NCBI GenBank assembly: GCA_017395215.1
Contig: JAFPVW010000076.1
Location: 1 to 64,000 of the forward strand
Direction of reading: 5' to 3'
Origin: Prevotella sp.
GTDB taxonomy: Bacteria; Bacteroidota; Bacteroidia; Bacteroidales; Bacteroidaceae
DNA length: 64,000 nucleotides
Part shown: piece after piece, positions 54,678 through 62,708 of the stretch
Numbering within the stretch: the stretch's first letter is position 1
How the letters are laid out: every line of letters begins with the position of its first letter
Translations under genes and position numbers: made by a program
Notes under the pieces: generated by a model
Seen by the model: the letters and a program-made list of their open reading frames with translations, nothing else
What the model was told of the DNA's origin: nothing
Databases searched by the model: none

Positions 54678-54831
54678 TATTCTTTGCCTTTTTTAGGGTG
54701 AAAAGGAAGGCAATAATATAGCAGTTGGCACAAAATGCCAAAATAAGTCACAAAAGGAGCTTGCTGATTATCCCCGCTCCTTCGTCCGGAAAATCGTCAC
54801 AGGGCGGTGAAAAGGGTACAATAATTGTTCA

Positions 54832-54899
54832 CGACGGAAATCTGTAGCATGTTTGACGGATTTCCGTCGGTTGGTTTTGCGGTTTTCTGCTTACCTTTG
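54832..54899 (+). promoter_or_regulatory. SusC promoter with regulator element, copy B
   Basis: The 31-bp element at 54837-54867 matches 46279-46309. Here its ends form a perfect 11-bp inverted repeat, CGACGGAAATC (54832-54842) and GATTTCCGTCG (54859-54869). The -7 box TACCTTTG is at 54892-54899. A weak -33 (TTGG at 54871) suggests the promoter needs an activator, in keeping with control by the hybrid two-component regulator. Confidence 0.75.
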
Positions 54900-55015
54900 C
54901 AGCGAGCAAACTACTACAACAATAATTTCTCAAGTTTAATAGTTTAATAGTTTTTAGTAAATTGGTAAATTGTTTAATTGGTTAAGGTAACTTAGATTGT
55001 TTTTCAGGAGAACAA

Positions 55016-58000
55016 ATGACTGCAAATGAGAACAAACCATATTTAATTACTAAAACAAAGAAAGTGAAAATGAAGGAACAAGGTAGAACGAGACTGAAGG
55101 GCGCGGCCCCGCTGTGGCGGCGCTTTCTGCTGCTTGCCCTGATGGCCGTCGGCTCGTCGGCGGCTTTTGCGCAAGGCAAGGTATCGGGAACGATTGTCGA
55201 CGCCACGGGCGAGGCCGTCATCGGCGCCAGCGTTGTGGTGAAGGGAACGAGCAACGGCACGGTGAGCGACTTTAACGGTCGCTACACGGTGCAGAACGTG
55301 CCGCAGGGAGCGACGCTAGTCTTCTCGTATGTGGGCTATCGCACGCAGAGTGTTGCGGTGGCTGGCAAGAGCCAGGTGGACGTGACGCTCGAAGAGGACA
55401 AGCAACTGCTCGACGAGGTGGTCGTGGTGGGTTACGGCGTTCAGAAAAAGAGCGACGTGACTGGCGCCCTGACGCGCGTGGGCCAAGAGGAGCTGAACAT
55501 CCGGCCGGTGTCGAACGCTCTGGAGGCTTTGCAGGGCAAGGCAGCCGGTGTTGACATTACGACGAGCGAGCGTCCGGGCACGATCGGCAGCATCAGGATT
55601 CGCGGTGAGCGCTCGCTGAACGGCGGCAACGACCCTCTGTACGTGGTGGACGGCGTACCCCTGATGTCGGCCTCGGGCATTGAGACGCTGAACCCGCGCG
55701 ACATTGAGTCGATTGACATTCTGAAGGATGCCTCGGCAACGGCCATCTACGGTAGCCGCGGCGCCAACGGCGTGGTGCTGGTGACGACGAAGCAGGGCAA
55801 GAGCGGGCGCATGACGATTGACTATACGGGCACGCTGACGGTATCGGACATTGTGGACCGTTCGCCCTCGATGAGTGCCGGCGACTTCGTGACGTTTGCC
55901 CGCTGGGCTGCCCACAATCTGGATGCGACGAAATATGCCGACCCGCTGCACCCGACGCAGGCTGAGGACGAGGCGCTGTTTACGAAGGAGTATGGCTCGC
56001 TCGACCCTACATCGGTGGCTAACATCATGAAGGGCTGGCAGGGCGGCAACTGGGACGCCTCGCGCATTACGGACAAGGACTGGACGGAGTACGTGACGCA
56101 GACGTCGCTCTCGCACGAGCACACGCTGGCTGTGAGCGGCGGTACGGACCAGCTGAACGCCTACGGCTCGTTCGGATACCTGAGCAACAAGGGCACGCAG
56201 AAGGGCCAGTGGTACGACCGCTATACGGGCAAGGTGAGTGTGAGCATCAAGCCGACGAAGTGGTTCTCGATGCAGGCCAGCATCAACGGTACCTGGGCTG
56301 AGCGCGACTACGGCATGTCGACGACCGGCGGCCGTTCGGGCTCTGTGCCCGACGCCATCTACGGCACCGCCAAGCAGATTTACAACTGGGCCGTCCCCTA
56401 CGACGCCGACGGCAACCGCATCATCAATCCGGGCGGCGAGAACGGCACGTACAACATCATTGACGAGTGGAACCACTCGCAGCAGAAGTCGCAGACATTC
56501 CGCGCTCTGGGTAACTTCTCGGCCACGATTGACCTGGGCGAGATTCTGAAGCCTGTCGAGGGTCTGCGCTATAAGATTGCATTCGGCCCTGACTTCCGCC
56601 ACTTCCGCGAGGGCGTGTATATCGACGGATTCTCGGCTCACAAGATAAACTCGAACGGCAACGAGGGCGTCAACCAGTCGTCGCTGAACAACCGGCGCGA
56701 CTTCTCGTGGACGCTTGACAACATGCTGATGTACGACCGCACGTTTGCCGATGTGCACAAGGTGGGCGTGACGCTGCTGCAGACGGCCTCGAAGTGGAAC
56801 ACGGAGACGTCGAACATGAGCGCCCAAATGCTGGAGAAGGACTCTTACCTGTGGAACGCCTTCAACACGGTGAACGTGAGCAATACCGACCAGAAGGTAG
56901 GTCTGGGCTCGGGTCTGACGGAGCGCCAGCTGGAGTCGTACATGATCAGGCTGAACTATGGCTTCAACGAGCGCTACATGCTGACGGTGAGCGGCCGCTG
57001 GGACGGTGCGTCGCAGCTGGCCGAAGGCAACAAGTGGGACTTCTTCCCCTCGGCAGCCCTGGCCTGGCGCATCGGCGAGGAGAGCTTCATCAAGGACAAT
57101 GCCAAGTGGGTGAGCAACCTGAAGCTGCGCCTCGGCGTGGGCGTGACGGGCAACGCCGCCGTGGCTCCCTACGCCACGATTGGCGACATCACGAGCTTCT
57201 ACCTGCCCTTCAACGGACTGACCGACGTGCTGGGCTACAGCACCAACGAGCCTTACTACATGGCCAACCAGCTGACGATGGCTAACCCGAACCTGGGCTG
57301 GGAGAAGACCACCCAGTGGAACATCGGACTGGACTTCGGACTGCTCGGCGGCCGCATCTTCGGTACGCTCGACTACTACTGGTCGAACACCGACGACGTG
57401 ATTATGTTTACCAACATACCGACGCTGACGGGATTCCCCGGCACCTACTCGAACGTGGGCAAGACGAAGAACCACGGTATTGAGCTGACGCTGAACGCCA
57501 CACCGGTGAAGATGGCCGGATTTGAGTGGAACACGAGCTTCAACATTGCCTACCAGAAGGACGAGATTGTAGAGCTGGCCTACGGCAAGAACGACATGCC
57601 CGACAACTCGCTCTTCATCGGCGAGTCGCTGAGCGTCTACTACGGTTACAAGAGCGACGGCGTCTGGCAGGAGAGCGATGCTGCCGAGATGGCGAAGTGG
57701 AACGAGAACGGCTATAACTTCACGGCGGGCAACGTCAGGCCGCACGATGTCGACGGCGACTACAAGATGACCATCGAGGACCGCGTTGTGCTGGGCAACC
57801 GTCGGCCTACGACGACTATGGGATGGACCAACAACTTCTCGTGGAAGGGCATTGAGCTGGGCATCTCGATGATAGGGCGCATGGGCTACACCTTCTCGAC
57901 GGGCGGCGAAGCCCAGACGGCTCACGCCAATCAGCGCGATATTGACTACTGGACGCCGCAGAACACGGGCGCCGAATGGCAGAAGCCGATTCTGGCACAG

Positions 58001-58258
58001 GCCACATCGGGCTCGAAGGACGACTTCTCGACCCTGCTGGGATTCAAGGATGCCTCGTTCATCAAGGTGCGCAACATCTCTTTAGGCTATAACCTGCCTA
58101 AGGGCCTGCTCCAGGCTGCCACGCTGTCGCACGCCAAGGTCTATGCCCAGGTCATCAATCCCTTCAGCCTGCACCAGAGCATCGACGGATTCGACCTCGA
58201 CACGGGGCGCACTTACTTCAACCGCAGCTTTGTGTTCGGAATTGAGGTGGGATTCTGA
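55016..58258 (+). CDS. SusC/RagA-family TonB-dependent outer-membrane transporter
   Basis: A 1080-residue TonB-dependent transporter, expected to import pectic oligosaccharides. The start at 55016 is preceded at 5 bases by AGGAG, a rare proper Shine-Dalgarno site in this window; ATG at 55070 (MKEQGRTRLKG) is the alternative. The signal sequence ends SSAAFAQ (about 53), followed by a carboxypeptidase-regulatory-like domain (about 55-130), the TonB-box-like segment LDEVVVVGYG, the plug (about 145-260, IRIRGERSLNGGNDPLYVVDG and ILKDASATAIYGSRGANGVV) and a barrel ending FVFGIEVGF. The promoter carries the same element as the PL11 operon at 46385, linking it to the pectin regulon. SusD follows after a repeat-filled 55-base gap. 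Confidence 0.94.
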   Translation: MTANENKPYLITKTKKVKMKEQGRTRLKGAAPLWRRFLLLALMAVGSSAAFAQGKVSGTIVDATGEAVIGASVVVKGTSNGTVSDFNGRYTVQNVPQGATLVFSYVGYRTQSVAVAGKSQVDVTLEEDKQLLDEVVVVGYGVQKKSDVTGALTRVGQEELNIRPVSNALEALQGKAAGVDITTSERPGTIGSIRIRGERSLNGGNDPLYVVDGVPLMSASGIETLNPRDIESIDILKDASATAIYGSRGANGVVLVTTKQGKSGRMTIDYTGTLTVSDIVDRSPSMSAGDFVTFARWAAHNLDATKYADPLHPTQAEDEALFTKEYGSLDPTSVANIMKGWQGGNWDASRITDKDWTEYVTQTSLSHEHTLAVSGGTDQLNAYGSFGYLSNKGTQKGQWYDRYTGKVSVSIKPTKWFSMQASINGTWAERDYGMSTTGGRSGSVPDAIYGTAKQIYNWAVPYDADGNRIINPGGENGTYNIIDEWNHSQQKSQTFRALGNFSATIDLGEILKPVEGLRYKIAFGPDFRHFREGVYIDGFSAHKINSNGNEGVNQSSLNNRRDFSWTLDNMLMYDRTFADVHKVGVTLLQTASKWNTETSNMSAQMLEKDSYLWNAFNTVNVSNTDQKVGLGSGLTERQLESYMIRLNYGFNERYMLTVSGRWDGASQLAEGNKWDFFPSAALAWRIGEESFIKDNAKWVSNLKLRLGVGVTGNAAVAPYATIGDITSFYLPFNGLTDVLGYSTNEPYYMANQLTMANPNLGWEKTTQWNIGLDFGLLGGRIFGTLDYYWSNTDDVIMFTNIPTLTGFPGTYSNVGKTKNHGIELTLNATPVKMAGFEWNTSFNIAYQKDEIVELAYGKNDMPDNSLFIGESLSVYYGYKSDGVWQESDAAEMAKWNENGYNFTAGNVRPHDVDGDYKMTIEDRVVLGNRRPTTTMGWTNNFSWKGIELGISMIGRMGYTFSTGGEAQTAHANQRDIDYWTPQNTGAEWQKPILAQATSGSKDDFSTLLGFKDASFIKVRNISLGYNLPKGLLQAATLSHAKVYAQVINPFSLHQSIDGFDLDTGRTYFNRSFVFGIEVGF

Positions 58259-58312
58259 AAAGGTAAAAAGGTGAAAAGGTAAAAAAGTAAAAAGGTAAAA
58301 AAGTAAAAGGAG
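58257..58312. repeat. AAAAGGTAAAAAGGTG repeat in SusC-SusD gap
   Basis: Seven imperfect units of 7-8 bases (AAAAGGT/AAAAAGT) begin in the SusC stop codon and end in an AAAGGAG just before the SusD start. They contain GTG, TGA and TAA codons and SD-like AAGG in every unit. Confidence 0.85.
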
Positions 58313-58313
58313 T

Positions 58314-60410
58314 ATGAAATACAATAGATATATAATCGGTGGTTTGCTGGCAGCGACGATGACGGCTGGCACGACAAGCTGCTCAAGCGACTTCCTCGAC
58401 GAGGAACTGACCACCAAGTTCTCAACGCAGTACTTTGAAGAGCCCGAGGGCCTGGAAGCCCTGACGGTATCGCTCTATGGCAACATAAGATGGTGGTTCG
58501 GCTATGAGCATGCTTACGCTACAACGCTCTACGGCACCGACGAGTTTACCAACGCCAACGACCTGACGTCGGAGTGCTGGAACACTTACGACAACCGTTT
58601 CAGTCCGCTGAACTGTACGACTGCCCTCGGCGCCGCCAACCGCAACTGTCCGGCTCAGGATGCCATTTGGAACGAGATGTACTACGGCATCGCATCCTGC
58701 AACACCATCATTGCCGGTGCCGACAAGATAGCCGACGAGGAAATCAGGAACCGCTGCCTGGCCCACGCCTACTTCCTGCGTGGCTATAACTACTACCGAC
58801 TGACGGCACAGTACGGACGGCCCGTGCTGCAGACCACTCCGGTAACGGGCGTGGTGCGCAACTTCAAGCAGGCTACCGAGCAGGAGGCCTGGGAGCAGGT
58901 AATCAGCGACCTCCGGAAGGCTTACCAGCTCTTCAAGGGCGAGGAGTTTACCTACGGCAAGGGCATTACCTGGACCAAGGCTACGGCCGCCCACTTCCTG
59001 GCCAAAGCCCTGCTGTTCCGCGCCTCTGAGCGCTGCGACGCCTTCAACGGCAGCACCAAGGAGGCCGACCTGCGCGAGGCAATCGAGGCCAGCAGCTATG
59101 CCATCGGCGCCCGTCAGCTGGCTCCCAACTACAGCGACCTCTATGCCAACTGGACCGACGTGGACTGCCCCAACGAGGAGCTGAGCGAGATTCTCATGGC
59201 CTGCGGACACAATGCCAACAGCGCCACACAGGGACGTTTCGGCAACCGCACGTACAACTATTTCGGCCCGCAGTTCGGTGCCGGCTTTGGCGGCGGCTGG
59301 ACGAAGCGTGGCGTGTGGATTGGCGAGATGGACTTCCAGCGCTGCCGCCCGACGGAGTACACATACGCCGTGTATGACCACGTAAACGACGCCCGACTGT
59401 GGAAGACGTTCAAGACGGTCTATGGAACGAACACCATTCCCAAGGGCAACGAAGACAAGGGCGTGGCTCTGGGCGACCCGGCCGTGGTGATGATTCTCAA
59501 CAGCAAGGACGACCATACCTACGACAACTATACCTTCGGTGCCTTCGCACAGAACCCCACCTTCAAGGACGATGCCGGACGACTGCCCGAATGGAAGGCC
59601 GGAAAGCGCCAGAAGGAGGACTCGGGCGAGCTGACCTCGACTCCGGGACAGTGGGTGCCCAGCGCATCGGTGCTCTACCAGAACGGACAGTATGTGGCTC
59701 CCAACTTCAAGTCGACGGCCGTCTGCAACTTCTTTGCCGGCATCAACAAGTGCACCGACGGCTCGCGTACGGCCGAGAAGGGCGACGCCCACCGCGACGT
59801 CATCATGGCCCGTCTGGGCGAGACGTATCTGGTGCGGGCTGAGTGCTACGTCCGTCTGGGCGACTACGGCAAGGCCAAGCAGGACATCGACGTCATCAGA
59901 GCCCGCGCACAGTGGAAGAACGGCGAGAACCGCTCGTTCTACACCGACGGCTCGAAGGCTTTCGAGAAGAACGGACTGTATGATGCCAACAAGGCCATGT
60001 ACGACAACTCCAACCTCTGGATGAACACTTACTATCTGTCGAACCCCAACCAGCCCGTTACCACCGCTGCCAGCAACCTGACCAGCTGGACGTGGGACAA
60101 CCTGCCTGCTGAGGACGAGGCCATCCTGACGAAACTCGGCGTGAGCGGACAGCAGCAGCGTGCCATCAACTTCATACTCAACGAGCGTTCGCGCGAGCTG
60201 ATTGGCGAGTGGCAGCGCTGGGAGACTTTGGCCCGCACAAAGACCCTCGTGGCACGCGCCAAAGCCTTCAACCCCGAGGCTGCGGCCGGTGTGCAGGAGC
60301 GCCATTGCTACCGTCCTATCCCCCAGACCTTCATCGACGGTCTTAAGAACGAGGATGGCAGCGACCTGACTGCTGAGCAGAAAGCTGCCTGGCAGAATCC
60401 CGGATATTGA
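58314..60410 (+). CDS. SusD/RagB-family nutrient-binding lipoprotein
   Basis: A 698-residue SusD-type lipoprotein with signal ending GTTSC (cysteine 23). Family signs are FLDEELTTKFSTQYF at the N-terminus, the helical stretch CLAHAYFLRGYNYYRLTAQYGRPVLQ (quoted in part: YFLRGYNYYRLTAQYG), RLGETYLVRAECYVRLGDY and NERSRELIGEWQRWETLAR. It forms the outer-membrane importer with the SusC upstream. It is likely to bind rhamnogalacturonan or galactan oligomers because of regulon and neighbours, but the sequence itself does not show the ligand. A terminator-like hairpin follows at 60470-60497. Confidence 0.93.
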   Translation: MKYNRYIIGGLLAATMTAGTTSCSSDFLDEELTTKFSTQYFEEPEGLEALTVSLYGNIRWWFGYEHAYATTLYGTDEFTNANDLTSECWNTYDNRFSPLNCTTALGAANRNCPAQDAIWNEMYYGIASCNTIIAGADKIADEEIRNRCLAHAYFLRGYNYYRLTAQYGRPVLQTTPVTGVVRNFKQATEQEAWEQVISDLRKAYQLFKGEEFTYGKGITWTKATAAHFLAKALLFRASERCDAFNGSTKEADLREAIEASSYAIGARQLAPNYSDLYANWTDVDCPNEELSEILMACGHNANSATQGRFGNRTYNYFGPQFGAGFGGGWTKRGVWIGEMDFQRCRPTEYTYAVYDHVNDARLWKTFKTVYGTNTIPKGNEDKGVALGDPAVVMILNSKDDHTYDNYTFGAFAQNPTFKDDAGRLPEWKAGKRQKEDSGELTSTPGQWVPSASVLYQNGQYVAPNFKSTAVCNFFAGINKCTDGSRTAEKGDAHRDVIMARLGETYLVRAECYVRLGDYGKAKQDIDVIRARAQWKNGENRSFYTDGSKAFEKNGLYDANKAMYDNSNLWMNTYYLSNPNQPVTTAASNLTSWTWDNLPAEDEAILTKLGVSGQQQRAINFILNERSRELIGEWQRWETLARTKTLVARAKAFNPEAAAGVQERHCYRPIPQTFIDGLKNEDGSDLTAEQKAAWQNPGY

Positions 60411-60469
60411 TTGAACCCAACATTTGTTAGTTAGGCTTTTTAGTAAAAGTAGTTTTAGTTAATGAAAGT

Positions 60470-60497
60470 AAAGGCTACATCGTGAGGTGTGGCCTTT
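60470..60497 (+). terminator. Terminator-like hairpin after SusD
   Basis: AAAGGCTACATC (60470-60481) pairs with GGTGTGGCCTTT (60486-60497) through a GTGA loop, with two G-U pairs. The downstream T-run is weak (TATCTG), so termination may be incomplete. Confidence 0.6.
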
Positions 60498-60520
60498 ATC
60501 TGATAAAAAAGGGGGAATCT

Positions 60521-60554
60521 TTTGCTGAATTACGGATTAAAATAGTTATCTTTG
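60521..60554 (+). promoter_or_regulatory. Promoter of the propeller-DUF362 gene
   Basis: TTTG (60521-60524), a 22-base spacer and TATCTTTG (60547-60554) form a Bacteroidetes promoter 24 bases before the start codon. Confidence 0.7.
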
Positions 60555-60578
60555 CACCCAAATTAAAACAAATCAAAA

Positions 60579-62708
60579 ATGAAAAGAATAGTAGCAACAC
60601 TTGGCCTGATAATGGTCATGACAGCGAATGTGACTGCCCAACATGCTGACACGGCGCTTGCGAGGCATAATTTCTTCTATGCCGGACAGAGCAAGCAGCG
60701 GCGCATGTTCATCGTGAAGGACGGACAGGTAAGCTGGAGTTACGACGACAAGCTGAGGCGCGGTGAAATCAGCGACGCGGTGCTCATGAGCGACGGTCAT
60801 ATCCTCGTGGCCCACCAATATGGCGTGGCCGAGGTGACGCAGGATCAACAGACGGTGTGGAGCTATGCCGCGCCGGAGGGAACGGAGATTCACACCATCC
60901 AGCCCATTGGGCGCCGGCATGTGGTGTTCGTGCAGAACGGCAAGCCGGCCAAGGCGGTGGTGATGGAGATTCCGGCCTGCCGCATCGTCCGCGAGTTTGA
61001 GCTGCCCATCAACGAGAAAGGCTCCGTGCACGGCCAGTTCCGCAATGCCCGCCTGTCGAGTCGCGGCACGCTGCTTGTGGCGAATATGGCTATGGGCTGC
61101 ATCCACGAGTTTACGAGCGACGGCAAGGAGGTCGACCGATGGGGCGGCATGCTGCCCTGGAGCGTGCAGGAGATGCCGAAGACGGGCAACCTGCTCATCA
61201 CGGGCCGCAAGGGCAAGATTCAGGAAATCAACCGCCAGGGGCAGACCGTGTGGGAGCTGAACACCACCGGCTACGGCGTGACCCAGCCGCAGAAGACGGT
61301 GCGCCTGAAAAACGGCGGACACCTGATAAACAACTGGTACAACGAATGGAACAAGGAGCCGATGGACACGGCGAATGCGCCCGTGCAGGCCATCGAGGTC
61401 GACAAGGACGGACGCCTGGTGTGGCAGTTGCGGACGTGGAAGAATCCCGACCTCGGCCCGTCGACCACCATCCAGCTGCTCGATGAGCCCGTGAACCGCG
61501 ACCGGCTGTTCTTCGGCGAGTTCAACGCGCAGAAGCCGAAGCTCTTTGCCGGGCCCAACGAGCCGATTGGCGAGGGGCGCGGCATTCATCCTGGCCGTGT
61601 GGCGTGGGTTCATGCGCCGGGGGTAGCCCGGTGGGACGGCAAGACGGGCCTCTGGGTAGAGGACCGCTGGAACGACCAGCAGAAGGCCGACCTGATGATA
61701 GCCGAGGCGGTGATGCAACTGACGGGCGAACCGACGGCGAAGAAGGCGTGGCGTGCCCTCTTCAGGCACTTCAACAAGACCCACGACCGCGGCAACCGCG
61801 GCTACAAGAAGGGCGAGAGCATTGCCGTGAAGCTGAACCTGAACAACGCCATCACCCACCACGACACGATTGAGCTGAACTCGTCGCCCTTCGTGACGCT
61901 GGCCTTGGTGCGCTCGATGGTGCGCGACGCCGGCGTGCGCCAGCAGGACATCGTGCTCTGCGAACCCAGCCGTGCCATCACTGACAGCATATTCAATAAG
62001 GTACACCGCGAGTTCCCCCTCGTGCGCATGATTGACAACATCGGCGGCGACGGGCGCGAGAAGTGCGAGTACTACCCCGAGCAGATTGTCTACTCGGTGG
62101 ACAACGGCAAGATGGCCCGCGGACTGGCCAAGTGTATTGTCGATGCCGACTACCTCATCAACTCGGCCCTGCTGAAGACGCACAACGGGCCGGGCGTGAC
62201 GCTGACGACGAAGAACTGGTACGGCGCCACGGACATCAACCTGCTCTGGCGGCAGAACGCCCACAACAACGTGAGCCAGGACAAGCGCCACGGCAAGCCC
62301 CAGTACAAGACCTTCGTCGACTGGCTCACCCACAAGGACCTGGGCGGCAAGGCGCTGCTGCTGCTCATCGACGGCACCTACGGCTCGCGCGACGTGAACG
62401 GGGCGCCCAACCCCAAGTGGATGAAGGAGCCCTTCAACGGCGACTGGGCCTGCTCCATCATCGTCTCGCAGGACGAGGTGGCCTGCGATGCCGTCGGCAT
62501 GGACATCATCATCAATGAGTGGCCCGAGTTCCAGAGCCTGAACTACTGCGACGAGTATCTGCGCGAGGCTGCCTCGCTGCCCAATGCGCCGAGCGGCACG
62601 GTCTACAAGCAGCAGGGCAAGCCGCTGCAGCAGTCGCTCGGACTCTTCGAACATTGGAACAAGGATCACCAGTACACCAAGATTGACCTCAGATACAAGA
62701 AACTATGA
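60579..62708 (+). CDS. Fusion of a beta-propeller and a DUF362 domain, secreted
   Basis: A 709-residue secreted protein. Residues 1-21 are a signal peptide. Residues about 30-290 are a propeller made of repeats such as DGQVSWSYDDKLRRGEISD, RQGQTVWELNTTGYG and KDGRLVWQLRTWKNPD, similar to PQQ-type or arylsulfotransferase-like blades. Residues about 330-680 are a DUF362 domain (GESIAVKLNLNNAITH, DADYLINSALLKTHNGPGVTLT, CSIIVSQDEVACDAVGMDI). DUF362 proteins are usually separate and their biochemical role in pectin loci is not established, so no reaction is assigned. The stop overlaps the start of the next gene by four bases (ATGA). It is possible that the propeller half handles a glycan and the DUF362 half is catalytic, but this is a guess. 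Confidence 0.8.
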   Translation: MKRIVATLGLIMVMTANVTAQHADTALARHNFFYAGQSKQRRMFIVKDGQVSWSYDDKLRRGEISDAVLMSDGHILVAHQYGVAEVTQDQQTVWSYAAPEGTEIHTIQPIGRRHVVFVQNGKPAKAVVMEIPACRIVREFELPINEKGSVHGQFRNARLSSRGTLLVANMAMGCIHEFTSDGKEVDRWGGMLPWSVQEMPKTGNLLITGRKGKIQEINRQGQTVWELNTTGYGVTQPQKTVRLKNGGHLINNWYNEWNKEPMDTANAPVQAIEVDKDGRLVWQLRTWKNPDLGPSTTIQLLDEPVNRDRLFFGEFNAQKPKLFAGPNEPIGEGRGIHPGRVAWVHAPGVARWDGKTGLWVEDRWNDQQKADLMIAEAVMQLTGEPTAKKAWRALFRHFNKTHDRGNRGYKKGESIAVKLNLNNAITHHDTIELNSSPFVTLALVRSMVRDAGVRQQDIVLCEPSRAITDSIFNKVHREFPLVRMIDNIGGDGREKCEYYPEQIVYSVDNGKMARGLAKCIVDADYLINSALLKTHNGPGVTLTTKNWYGATDINLLWRQNAHNNVSQDKRHGKPQYKTFVDWLTHKDLGGKALLLLIDGTYGSRDVNGAPNPKWMKEPFNGDWACSIIVSQDEVACDAVGMDIIINEWPEFQSLNYCDEYLREAASLPNAPSGTVYKQQGKPLQQSLGLFEHWNKDHQYTKIDLRYKKL

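Larger units (their letters stand above)
54618..55015. other. Divergent region with two promoters and a regulator element
   Basis: These 398 bases contain the minus-strand promoter of the nucleotidyltransferase-HEPN pair (54646-54677), the 31-bp element and palindrome (54832-54869), the plus-strand -7 box for SusC (54892-54899) and an AT-rich leader with TTTAATAGT repeats (about 54930-54985). Confidence 0.75.

Noticed and set aside
55316..57925. Open frame of about 869 codons on the minus strand
   Set aside because: It lies wholly antisense to the SusC gene, is rich in Arg, Val and His without any family motif, and results from the third-position GC bias of the true gene.
60573..62669. Open frame of about 698 codons on the minus strand
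   Set aside because: Antisense to the propeller-DUF362 gene, no signal, no domain; codon-bias shadow.
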